Shown here: positions 1-9,520 of the stretch, one piece after another
Layout of the letters: each line of letters begins with the position of its first letter
How positions within the stretch are numbered: position 1 is the first letter of the stretch
Source: Tillandsia leiboldiana
Lineage: Eukaryota > Streptophyta > Magnoliopsida > Poales > Bromeliaceae
Direction: 5' to 3'
Length of the DNA: 64,000 nt
NCBI GenBank assembly: GCA_029204045.2
Contig: JAQNDB010000135.1
Coordinates: 62,001 to 126,000, forward strand
Position numbers and translations under genes: made by a program
The notes under the pieces: model-generated
The model's database searches: none
Told to the model about the DNA's origin: nothing
The model's input: the letters and a program-made list of their open reading frames with translations, nothing else

Positions 1-720
1 CGTAGGCGGGCATACCCGATTTGGCAGGCAGAGCAGGCAGTACCAGTGCTTACTGGTGTATCGATTGGGTCTAGACAGGCAGGCGTTGACATTCTGATGC
101 ATACATTCAGCTATTCTTTTAGCTCAGTTTTTAGAGGCATTCTAGTGGTAGCTTTTCATCAGGAGTCATACTCATTGCATACCACCTTATTCCTTTTGCC
201 TCTGGTAGACCTAGTGGGCGTGTCAGAGTTGAGGTTTTACCCACTAGGGGAGGCTACTGGTTTACTAGTAGTCTCACCCCCATTCTTCTTTCCTCTTTTG
301 CTTCTCCCTTGTTTTGCAGTGTTTTATGCGGGTGCTACTGGGCTTACAGTGGCGGGTCGAGGAGAGAGGACGGCCGAGTAGATAGATCTCGAGGCAGGAT
401 GAGCATGTTAGCTGGATTGTTGGTGTACCCATGTTTCCTCAGACGGTAGTACCTTTACTTTGGGACTGGCTTTTGCCAGCAGGTTGTATTTATTTTGGTG
501 AGCTGGGAGAGACAGGTGTATCATTTATACAGATGTATTGTATTTTATTTCCAGCTTCAGTCTGAGATGTATTAGTTTTAGTTCAGCTCTGTTTTTATTG
601 CTCTTTTATTATATCTCTTTCTCTGAGCAGGTTACTGGCGCTTCGTGTACACGGAAAATACCGTGTGCACGGCGGATCTGTGGACGGGCCCGGGTTCTGG
701 TTTACACCCGGGGCGTGACA
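1..720 (+). repeat. 5' LTR of element A, 3' portion
   Basis: Bases 1-720 repeat 7258-7978 almost perfectly and end in GGGGCGTGACA directly before the PBS spacer GATTAAGT. The piece contains the conserved CTCACCCCCATT motif and the TTTTGCAG acceptor-like site (AG at 318-319) that are also seen in the 3' LTR. The small open frames here are chance frames in U5 sequence. Confidence 0.9.
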
Positions 721-728
721 GATTAAGT

Positions 729-740
729 TGGTATCAGAGC
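729..740 (+). other. Primer binding site of element A
   Basis: TGGTATCAGAGC lies eight bases after the LTR end. It is complementary to the 3' end of plant initiator tRNA-Met, the usual primer for minus-strand DNA synthesis in this class. Confidence 0.93.
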
Positions 741-884
741 TTAGGGATAGGTCGGTTGGGACTTAGGAAACCCTAGGCTTTTAGCAGACCCTAGGATGAT
801 AGGACGCGAGAGACGCGACACCTTGCGAAAGTCGGCGATTTATTTGTTTTACTCTTCCTGTGAGTGAAGAGGGATCGACATACT

Positions 885-938
885 CTATTTCTGTGGGACA
901 GTATGTTGGCTGCAGACAACATAAGGTTACAGAAATAG
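885..938 (+). other. Leader stem-loop with palindromic loop (element A)
   Basis: The outer arms CTATTTCTGT (885-894) and ACAGAAATAG (929-938) pair over 10 bases. Inside them TATGTTG (902-908) pairs with CAACATA (917-923) around the loop GCTGCAGA. The loop contains the self-complementary hexamer CTGCAG. The same inner hairpin is present in elements D and E, and a compensated version in G. Form and position just after the PBS resemble a retroviral dimer-initiation hairpin. The function is inferred. Confidence 0.6.
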
Positions 939-1339
939 AAGGATGTCTTTGACTTTCGCTAGATTGGGTCGAGTGTTTGGGGTGTGCTGATTTGCGGTTT
1001 GTCGTGGCGAGCGGTGTCTCCCCGACGTTGGGCCTTGACCCGGGCGCACCTTGGTGCGGCAGTTGGGTCTGAGCTAGTTGTTTCAGGCCGGATACCGGAT
1101 TAGAGTCGGAGGACTCGGGACCCTGATGACAGGATTGTCAGAGGCTTATCAGCGGCAGAGTGAGCGGGCATCTGGTTTTGAGTGACACAGTTGTCGGAGC
1201 AGCGGGCAGCTCGACGGTGCTTCTTTCTGAGACCACCCGGTTGCAGTATCCTTAGGGGCGGGGATTTTTGTAGTACTGAGGGAGTGAGTAGCCCTCCGTG
1301 CCATTGGTTAGTGCCGAGGCGCCGAGGCAGGATGGATTG

Positions 1340-2150
1340 TTGACAGCGGATGAGCTATGGGACACCATTGATCAGTTAAGCCAGTTTTGGCAGATAAACC
1401 ACCCCGATTCATAGGAATTAAGTTTGGAGCCTCTTGGGGTAGAATCGTGGTTGGTGGTGATGGAAAGACTGCTTGAGAGCCTCTTGGTGTCAAAAGGATT
1501 TACCCAGTTACTGAACTACGCGCTCTATGATTTAGGGGACAAGGCGCATGGGATATGCTTGACTGTGAGTGGATTGCGCCAGGATGCCCTTCCGTGTTTT
1601 CGGACCCTCTTTTGCGGGTTTTAGATTTTGGGGTGCTTTGATAGTGGAGGCATTGGGTATGGCGCGTAGCATTGCAGTTCCGTTGGTTAGGGGTCTGCCG
1701 CCAGAGGCGAGTTCTGGATAGAGGCGCTTGGCGCTAGGTATTGGTGGACAGGTCGGCCGGCAAGGACATTTTCGTTTCCCTTCCAGGATGGTGGATATCC
1801 TTTTGGATGGATTATGTAAAGCTTACCCCAGGGGGATGTTACCCTTGGTGATCGATAGCATGCATGTTTGGGGTACAACATATGTGATTGAGGGGTGAGC
1901 TTAGTAAGGGTAATTGTATAAGGAATTGCATGAATTGATGGTGCTTTGTCGTATGACGATGATATCCAGGTGGATTTCTGAGACGTCAGAGGTTGGGTGG
2001 ACCCCGATGACAGCATCAGCCCATTTTATCAGAGTGGTGCAGCGGTAGCGTGGATTGGCTGTCTGCGAGAGACCACATTCGTCGCCTCAGTGTGAGCAGG
2101 GACAGGGGTCGAGCTCCCTTTGTGATTGGTCTAGATATGTTTGGCAGGCT
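1340..2150 (+). pseudogene. Eroded gag of element A
   Basis: Translated pieces around 1345-1600 follow the capsid region of the gag of element B (TADELWDTIDQLSQF, then ESWLVVMERLLESL against ENWIAAMEKLFENL), with a stop near 1413 and frame changes after it. Around 2060-2150 the DNA still resembles the zinc-knuckle region of B, but the Cys-Cys-His-Cys pattern cannot be read. The normal product would be the structural Gag polyprotein that forms the virus-like particle. No functional protein can be made from this copy. Confidence 0.6.
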
Positions 2151-2159
2151 GAGCGACGA

Positions 2160-2640
2160 CCACTTGCATCGAGAGGATGAATTTGTGCCGCCCGGTTGGA
2201 GGGCGCCACGGTAGTGGATCGAGTGTCGCCGGTGTGATTTCATCACAGCGGTCAGAGTTAGAGCATGTTGCAGTCCGGCATGGGCTAGAGGCAGAGTTGT
2301 TGCCCCGTGCACTAGAGGTACAGGTTACTGTTGGTATTGTGCAGGTGGGGAAGGCTTGTGGATCATATCCAGTGCAGTAGAGGCCGTAAGTTATGCCGGC
2401 AGACTTATTGGTATTTGTGGCCGTTCGGTGTTTAGACCCAGTGCTTGGGACTGGTTGGCATAGTGCCACTGGATGTTTCACTGCTGAGAGAAAGGACCTT
2501 GTTTTCTGCGAGGCAGACAATAGAAGGCTTGTTTGTTGCGACTGTTTGGGTACTCAGGTTACAGCGATAGTGGGAGAGGTGCCTACGGCGGCACCGGGAC
2601 GTAAGGATATTCTTGTTGCCGTGAGATCCCGGGTGTGATT
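2160..2640 (+). pseudogene. Eroded protease region of element A
   Basis: Two short frames (2177-2380 and 2393-2638) follow the aspartic protease and linker of element E. HGLEAELLPRALEVQV, PADLLVF, VLGTGW and GEVPTAAPG sit in the order expected from HGLEVESLSCALEVRV, PADLLVLQ, VLGMDW and VEVPTAALG. The catalytic Asp-Thr-Gly segment is absent, and a stop separates the two pieces. It is a dead relic. Confidence 0.6.
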
Positions 2641-3060
2641 CCACCTGAGCCGACGATGATGCCGCCGGTTAGGGAGATTGTGATTTCGATTGACGTGGTT
2701 CTGGGAACTGCGCCTACCTCGATAGCACCTCGTTAAATATCATTTGTAGAGCTGTGAGAGTTGTGGGCATAGGTGCGTGGACCTGATGGATAGAGGGTTT
2801 GTTGGACCTAGTGCCGCGTCGTTGATACACGACTGTGAGAGTTCTTTGTGAGTGGAGCCCAGGCAGGTCCGGGTATTATTTAGGACCTTTTGGATGGAGT
2901 TATACTCCGGCAGATGTTCGATTATGATGCCTGCATCAATTTGGAACTACAGCTGAGTATCTCGCCAAGAGGACGTTCAGGACACGCTAGGGGCATTATG
3001 AGTACAGTGAGGCCAATGGAATGACTAATGCCTTATTGCCTTTAAGATTGAGGAATTCTG
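2640..3060 (+). pseudogene. Eroded reverse transcriptase start of element A
   Basis: The DNA after the protease relic can be followed against the first part of RT in element E: the linker to RT near 2640-2800 and the segment before the catalytic motif near 2930-3040. Stops and frameshifts are frequent. Sequence corresponding to the FIDD catalytic motif, RNase H and most of integrase is missing. Confidence 0.45.
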
Positions 3061-3877
3061 TGTTCCAGTTGGGCTTGAACGGATTGATAGCGGCATTTTT
3101 CAGGGATATCTTGGCTTTTACCCCTCCCTGAGTGATTTAGAGCTTGTGAAGCATTTATAGATGCTGTGGCAAGGTCTGTGAGGATAAGGTCTTATGCTAA
3201 TGGTTTTGGTACAAGTTTCATCGTTGAGAGCACATCTTCCTGGATTACGTATTTAGCCGCGGGGGCGGCGGTGGAAGTCCAGTCAAAATAGATGCTATTT
3301 GAGATGGGCCGAGATCGGCAGTTACTACTGAGGTGAGGAGCTTTTGGACCGGATGGTGCCAGCAGAATTTGACGAGCGGATGGTAAGATTGGTATCAGTG
3401 ACCGAGTGAGAACCCCTGCTTGTTAGGGCCCCTTTCCTGTGCGGGTGCTTGTGTGGATGTGTTTCGGGTTGCCCTGGTTGAGTCGGCTCTAGAGGGTGAT
3501 TTTAGTGCGTGTTGCACTGGCTGTTCGTTCTTTCCCCCAGGCTTTTGATGGAGTCCCTGAGGTTTTTCTGCGTCTTCGCTCAGGAGTGTTGTGTTTTGAA
3601 CTCCTCGCCCGTGATTGACTCACTTCTTTGGAGCCCTGCGAGAGTTTGGAGTACGAGGGACGCTCGTTGCGAATTCCGGCTTGTGAGATGAGGGAATTGC
3701 GCGATCGGGCTATGCCGTACTGGTTGTTGCTGTTATTATTGCTGAGGAGTAATCACGGGGAGTGATAGGCGACTTGAGAGCGGGAGACGGCGGTGTTGAG
3801 TACTTACCCCTGGTTTCTGAGACTCGTTGAGAGTTGCTTTAGTTTCGAGGACGAAACTTTCTTTTAGTGGGGGAGGA
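3061..3877 (+). other. 3' remnant with integrase C-terminal trace and PPT (element A)
   Basis: Between 3560 and 3860 the DNA keeps the outline of the chromovirus C-terminal tail: a CCCGTGATTGACT segment, then CGCTCGTTGCGAATTCC, then GATGAGGGAATTGCG. The same order is expected after the integrase of element E. TTTTAGTGGGGGAGGA at 3862-3877 is the polypurine tract immediately before the LTR start. Nothing else is recognised in 3061-3500. Confidence 0.5.
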
Positions 3878-4408
3878 TGTGATGATCCGGAACTCTACAG
3901 GGCTTTTACTGTGTGACCGGCAGCTTCTGGAGGCCTACGGGGCATGTCGGCGGTGTTCGTGCGCCAATTTGGACACAAGTGATTGACTCCGAGCTTAAAG
4001 TGGATCACGTGGGTAATCAGGGAACCCCGTCGGATGTTTATAGGTGTTTTCGCGCAAATCGGATATCAGATTTGGACTCGGCACGAAATTCGGATTGAAA
4101 ATGCCTTTTCGGGAGCCTCCGGCGATTTATTGGATGGGAATTTGGCGAAGCGGACGTCAAATTCGGGTTCAGCGCGCGAAAACGGTCAAGATGGACTATC
4201 TGCTGGATTTTTTCTGAGCTTCGGGTACTGTTCACCGCCGGAACAGTAACTCCGGCGATCGCCGGCGGCGGCGGCGGCGGCGGGCAGCGTCGGCGGGCGG
4301 CGGCGCGGCCTCGGGCAGGCGGAACGGCGGCGGCACAGGGCGCGGGCAGCGCGCGCGGCGCGCGGGCAGGCGCGCGGTCCACGCGGCCGTCGTGCACCAA
4401 GGCGGGGG

Positions 4409-4925
4409 CACGTGGCACCACCCCATAGGCCGGCTCACAGCTCACGGTCTACGGAGCATGATGGTTGGGTTTTGGTTCACGGTGCACCGGGGTGGACACG
4501 TGGCAGGTTACCATTGGTTCGGCTTACGGAGGCTCGTGCACCGGGTGCAGCGGTCAGAGGCAGGGACGCGTGGCGCTTCCCTATTGGCTGGTCAACTGTG
4601 CGGGCAGGAGGGGCAGCTGGCGCGGGCAGGCGCGCAGGCGCGACGGTACGGTTGTCGGGGACGCGTGTCGACTCCCGGGGTTGGCCGCGTGGCGCAGCAG
4701 GAGTGGAGGATTTGGGCTGTCGCCTGTTCGGGCGACACGTGGCGGGCGCTGAGGCGGGTCGGACGGACCGCGGATCCCGTCCGACGGCGCGCCTTGGGCC
4801 GGGCCGCACTGTGCGCGCCCGAAAGTCTTGGGCCGGGCCGCACTGTGCGCGCCCGGAAACTTCCGGGCGCCCGAAAATTGGGACCCGGATGGCATTTTGC
4901 TATTTGTTTGGGAGGCCTATTTAAA
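4409..4925 (+). promoter_or_regulatory. U3 promoter of element A: G-box array and TATA box
   Basis: Perfect CACGTG motifs occur at 4409-4414, 4497-4502 and 4736-4741, with decayed ACGCGTG copies between them, interleaved with ATTGG (inverted CCAAT). TATTTAAA at 4918-4925 is the TATA box. CACGTG is the core of the plant G-box/ABRE, bound by bZIP and bHLH factors. Use by this element is inferred. Confidence 0.55.
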
Positions 4926-5195
4926 CAGCCCGAGCTCCTTTCTTCTCACTTTTTCCACCATTTCCGAGCCTCCTCTCACCAAGGTGTCTTCAGCAAAGTT
5001 GTTCCCCTTCGAGTTCTACATCTTCTGGAGGATTTCCAAGATTTGTAGTGGCACGCACTCCGAGGTTTGGATTTTACAGCGCGGCGCGACGCTCGTTCCC
5101 TTGTGTTTCCCTTCGTCGCATTTCAGTGCACGGACTCTCCCGAGCTACCCCGGCACTCTTTTTCAGCGATTCTTGCGCCATCGTCTTCACGACAG

Positions 5196-7577
5196 GTAGG
5201 GCTACATTTTCCGTGTTTGCTGGTTTTTTCCCATCCCGAGGTTTTCATGGGTTTTTCGGATCATCTTGTGACCTCTTTTTGCTGTGATGGAGTTTTGGAC
5301 AGCGGTTCGGTATTTCGGCGGTATCTCCGCAACCAGACATCGGATTGAGGTGATTCAAAAGGCAATTTGCATCTACGCATCGCAAGGAGTCTCTCTGAAT
5401 TTTCTTGGATTTTCTGGAATTTTCCCCGAAGGTGAGAAACCCCTTTTTACAGAACTTTGTAGCACAGTTTTGGGTGGAAGTATTGTTCGGGGTAGTTCTC
5501 TTGTCGATTTTGGATCTCAGCGTAGAAAACTCGTGTGGGAACGTGCAGGTACTCGTTTCGACCGGTTCGTCGCGAGGATCGTGACGGTATTTTTCCTGGA
5601 ATTTCTCGAGCAGATCTCGCAGGTGAAAAAGGCAAAACTGTGGACTGATTGTATTTGGGACAGATTTTGGTGTGAGCATGGTGGATTAATTGTGCTTGTT
5701 CTTTTGGGGTATTTTGTGCAGCACCGTGGTGATCGTTGAGACCGGGCGCGGACTTCGCTGTTGGGATCAGGGTTAGCGCTCGATGTGGGTGGTTGCTTTA
5801 CTCCTCTTTTCTGATATACCCACTAGGAATATTAGAGTGATCCCCTTTATTGGACATGTTGAATGGTCACCTAATGGACATGCATGCTTAACTAGATAAT
5901 TGTGAGCCTATCATATGGAAAACATTATATTGGAAACTTGACATGTTGGAACTTATACATGCTTCATGGACATCGTTTTAGCATTTAACCTTGCATAAGG
6001 GGGGGGATGTACTTTCATATTGTGATATTGTGAGGCGTCTTGTGGGAGGGTACCACTTGAGGATTTTTGGACAGGCATAGGTGGATGATTCATGTGAGGG
6101 TGATTAGCAGGTTATGGACATGTGCGGTTGGATTAGGATTTAGCATGATGATTACACCCAGGTGGAGTTATTACTTGATACACATGATGAACCACTATTT
6201 GTCACTCCCCTTCCTTCTTCCATGAGGAGATAGGCTTGATTTCAGGGATATCTAGTTAGACCGTTTCTGACCGCTACACTATATGTTGGGACTGCCTTGG
6301 GAGGAACCCTATTGTCTCTTCTTCCCCCTATTCCTTAGGCAGGCGGCTATTTGTTGCTCGGGTTTGAGCAGGGATCGGCATAGTGTAGCCGGGGTTTGAA
6401 TTTTAGCTTTTGGGGTATTGCGGCTATTGCGGATAGTAGGTGGTTGACCGGATGTCGGACCTGGGTCAGGATTGTCATTATGGGTGTGGTTGTTAACCTC
6501 CATCTTTTGATTACCCGCTAGGCATTTGAGTAGCTTCTTTGATTAAAAGGATAAATGCACTTTATGTGTGGCAATGGCAGGCTTATTGTGATTAAACAGA
6601 TATTGTTAGAACTTGCTTGATTGGGGATTATGATTGTAGGACAGTAACATCATGTTAAAAGGTAAGGCTAATCAATAATTGTGGGCTTTGGGTATGTGGC
6701 ATAGGCAGGCACAGGCTATCTCATATTTACTTTTCTCATACTGTTCTATACATGCTCTAACATTATAAAGGTTATCGACATCTGTTTATTTTTATATCAT
6801 CTTGGGACATTTGCATGCTTGTATGGTCACCTAGTTAGGCCACCTTTTTCTGCTACACTATCATGCTGGAATTGACTTAGGAGAAACCATGCTTTTCTCT
6901 TCTTTTATTTATATTCGGGGGATAGTGCGCTCGGGTTCGAGCAGGGACTGGGATAGTGTAGTCAGACAGTTGTGGGCTTTGGGACAGGCAGGCTGTGAGG
7001 GCCGGGCATTGCGGCAACCGCGGATCTTTGGCGGTTGACCGGACAGTGGTTATTGCATCAGATTGGGATAGAGGATTTGGATTTCTTTTAGTGGATGGGT
7101 TTTCCACCGTGATCAGAGTCATGATCCAGTCCTGCTGATTTGGTACTTGTTACCCAGGCATTATACTCGTGTGGGTCGCTCCCCTCGAGTGCCACTCCGG
7201 AGTGTGCGTTTTACAGGCTTCGAGTCTTCGAGACTCCCTTTTCCTATCGGTGTTATGCGTAGGCGGGCATACCCGATTTGGCAGGCAGAGCAGGCAGTAC
7301 CAGTGCTTACTGGTGTATCGATTGGGTCTAGACAGGCAGGCGTTGACATTCTGATGCATACATTCAGCTATTCTTTTAGCTCAGTTTTTAGAGGCATTCT
7401 AGTGGTAGCTTTTCATCAGGAGTCATACTCATTGCATACCACCTTTATTCCTTTTGCCTCTGGTAGACCTAGTGGGCGTGTCAGAGTTGAGGTTTTACCC
7501 ACTAGGGGAGGCTACTGGTTTACTAGTAGTCTCACCCCCATTCTTCTTTCCTCTTTTGCTTCTCCCTTGTTTTGCAG
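5196..7577 (+). other. Putative LTR-embedded leader intron (element A)
   Basis: A donor-like AG|GTAGGG occurs at 5194-5201, about 270 bases after the TATA box. An acceptor-like TTGTTTTGCAG ends at 7577. The equivalent donor and acceptor are found in the LTRs of D, E, G, H, I and J. Splicing is inferred from consensus and conservation only. Confidence 0.45.
5371..5630 (+). repeat. Duplicated U5 module (element A)
   Basis: Two related segments (about 5371-5440 and 5569-5630) share the order CGC(A/G)AGGA, TTTT(C)TTGGAATTTTC-like core, and a terminal AGGTGA. Matching pairs occur in the LTRs of E, H and J, and at least one copy in D. Confidence 0.6.
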
Positions 7578-7985
7578 TGTTTTATGCGGGTGCTACTGGG
7601 CTTACAGTGGCGGGTCGAGGAGAGAGGACGGCCGAGTAGATAGATCTCGAGGCAGGATGAGCATGTTAGCTGGATTGTTGGTGTACCCATGTTTCCTCAG
7701 ACGGTAGTACCTTTACTTTGGGACTGGCTTTTGCCAGCAGGTTGTATTTATTTTGGTGAGCTGGGAGAGACAGGTGTATCATTTATACAGATGTATTGTA
7801 TTTTATTTCCAGCTTCAGTCTGAGATGTATTAGTTTTAGTTCAGCTCTGTTTTTATTGCTCTTTTATTATATCTCTTTCTCTGAGCAGGTTACTGGCGCT
7901 TCGTGTACACGGAAAATACCGTGTGCACGGCGGATCTGTGGACGGGCCCGGGTTCTGGTTTACACCCGGGGCGTGACACAAGCGC

Positions 7986-9092
7986 TAGGAGGAAAACATG
8001 GAGCGTATGATGCGCATGCTTGAGCAGAGGGCACCTCCTATGGCACCACCAGCACCACCTCCAGTAGCGATTTCGTCGACCTCGTCTCAGATCGCCCCAT
8101 TGTCAGAGACGGAGCAGAGGGAGCTCACTGATCGCTTGTCCTTTATCAGCCAGTTTCATCCCCCGCGGTTCTCAGGTCGGAGTTCGGAGCCGTGGGAGGT
8201 TGAGAACTGGATCGCAGCCATGGAGAAATTGTTTGAGAACCTCTTCATCAAGGAAGAACATCAGGTACATTTGGGGGAGCACTTTTTGGAGAAGGACGCC
8301 GAGACTTGGTGGCGTCGAGTTCGCCCAGTGGGACCACCGGGAGTACAGTTACTGACGTGGGCGGAGTTTCGTGCCTTGCTACTCGAGGCCTACTTTCCCG
8401 ACAGTGCAAAGCAGAAACTGGAAGGGGATCTGCGACGACTTCAGCAAGGGAGTCGGCCTCTTCATGATTATGTTCGTGAGTTTCAGCGGTTATTGAGCAG
8501 TGTACCGCATGTTGCCCCTGATGAGGCTCAGAGGGTGGATTTGTTTGAGAGAGGTTTTCACCAGGATATTTACCATCTTGTTCACTCGCACCGGTCACCG
8601 ACTTTGGATGCAGCCATAGAGCGTGCTCGGTGGGTTTCCCGAGGCACGGCGGTTATGTCAGAGAGGGACGGAGCGCCAGGGGCCAGCTCCGGGGTTAGGC
8701 ATCCAGTGCCGCCTGACTTTGGACAGTCGAGTAGATCGAAACCCTCGGGGCCGCCACAATCCCAGACTGAGGGTCGTGGATTCTAGAGGAGACGGAGATC
8801 AGGAGGTCCCCCACAGCCGAGACACCAGCAGCAGTATCAGGATGTGTGTGTCATTTGCGGTGGGCCGCATGCAGTACAGCAGTGTGACCATAGGCAGGGG
8901 CGATGCTTTTCGTGTGGACAGACTGGACATTTTCTGGCAGCATGCCCTCGTGTAGTACTTACGGTAATGCCGCTTGCGACGGCACCCCCGCTACCTCTTT
9001 CGGAAGAAGGAGCTCCTCCGACTTACCGCCAGCCAAATGAGGCCACGACGTCGAGGCAGCCAAGGCGACGACCACCCACACCGAGAGGATGA
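7986..9092 (+). pseudogene. gag: gag of element B (interrupted by stops)
   Basis: One frame runs through 7986-9092 with stops at 7986-7988 and 8784-8786 and an ordinary end at 9090-9092. It encodes the Gypsy capsid (PPRFSGRSSEPWEVENWI, AETWWRRV, LLTWAEFRALLLEAYFP, then DEAQRVDLFERGFHQDIY) and two zinc knuckles at 8844-8945: CVICGGPHAVQQC (CX2CX3HX4C) and CFSCGQTGHFLAAC (CX2CX4HX4C). Gag packages the RNA and forms the particle. The N-terminal part lies upstream of the inserted element A. Apart from the two stops the gene is well preserved, and both knuckles keep all ligands. Both stops could derive from single C-to-T changes, but I have no intact sister to prove it. Confidence 0.8.
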
Positions 9093-9520
9093 GTTTGGGC
9101 GGCCCATTGGGTGGGCGCCAGGATAGTGGATCATTTGGTACCTGGTATGTTTTCCTTTCCTAGTTGCTGAGATCAGAGTTTTGCACCCTGCATGGTTCGA
9201 GTTGGTAGATTGTAGATTTTGGGGTGCAACCACAGCAGGGACAGCTTCAACACCTCTCTCCTGTTTTCTCGTCTTAACGCCGAAACTGGCGAACGGGACG
9301 AAAATTTCAAGGGGCTACTCCAGAAATGGAGGCAATGCCGGAACCTGTTCTTGTTTGATTGGGATGAAGGCATCGATCTTTTGGAATTTTCGGACTTTTT
9401 GCAATTCCGGCTGCTTTCCAAATAAAGAGTTGAGGTTGATGATGTTCCTGATGTAGGGCTTCCTTGTGGTAGGAGGTGTGTTTTGGTTTCGGGGACGAAA
9501 CCTTTTGAAGGAGGGGAGAG
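9093..9520 (+). other. gag-to-LTR spacer and polypurine tract of element B
   Basis: About 430 bases follow gag. The first 60 resemble the matching place in element A (2160-2230). The rest has no recognised coding content. AAGGAGGGGAGAG at 9508-9520 directly before the LTR start is the polypurine tract. The motif GGTTTCGGGGACGAAACC at 9485-9502 is an inverted repeat next to it. Confidence 0.6.

Larger units (their letters stand above)
1..7978 (+). mobile_element. Element A: non-autonomous Ty3/Gypsy (Tekay-like) retrotransposon
   Basis: The element consists of the end of a 5' LTR (1-720), a PBS at 729-740, a 3.16 kb interior, a polypurine tract at 3862-3877 and a complete 3' LTR (3878-7978, TGT...ACA). 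The two LTR copies can be compared over 720 bases and differ by one inserted base (near 188 versus 7445). This suggests recent insertion. In contrast the interior keeps only eroded traces of gag, protease, RT and the integrase tail, full of stops and frameshifts. Element A interrupts the gag gene of element B at 7979. The upstream LTR portion and target duplication lie outside the window. Confidence 0.85.
3878..7978 (+). repeat. 3' LTR of element A (4.1 kb)
   Basis: The LTR runs from TGTGATGATCC to GGGGCGTGACA, with a PPT on its left. U3 (3878 to about 4917) is GC-rich with CACGTG boxes and ends at a TATTTAAA box (4918-4925). R-U5 is about 3 kb long. It holds a putative donor (5196), two copies of a conserved module (5371-5440 and 5569-5630), a direct duplication (about 6250-6470 and 6829-7050) and a pyrimidine-rich acceptor (7577). 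It shares its last 100 bases with the LTRs of E and J, so the three belong to one family. It has no protein-coding content. Confidence 0.88.

Noticed and set aside
729..740. tRNA gene suggested by TGGTATCAGAGC and its copies
   Set aside because: Only the 12-base primer site complementary to tRNA-Met is present, each time next to an LTR end. No cloverleaf is found.
4038..4895. Several overlapping 70-220 codon frames on both strands in U3 of LTR A
   Set aside because: They lie in GC-rich promoter sequence, overlap each other and have no similarity or conservation in LTRs D, E, H or J.
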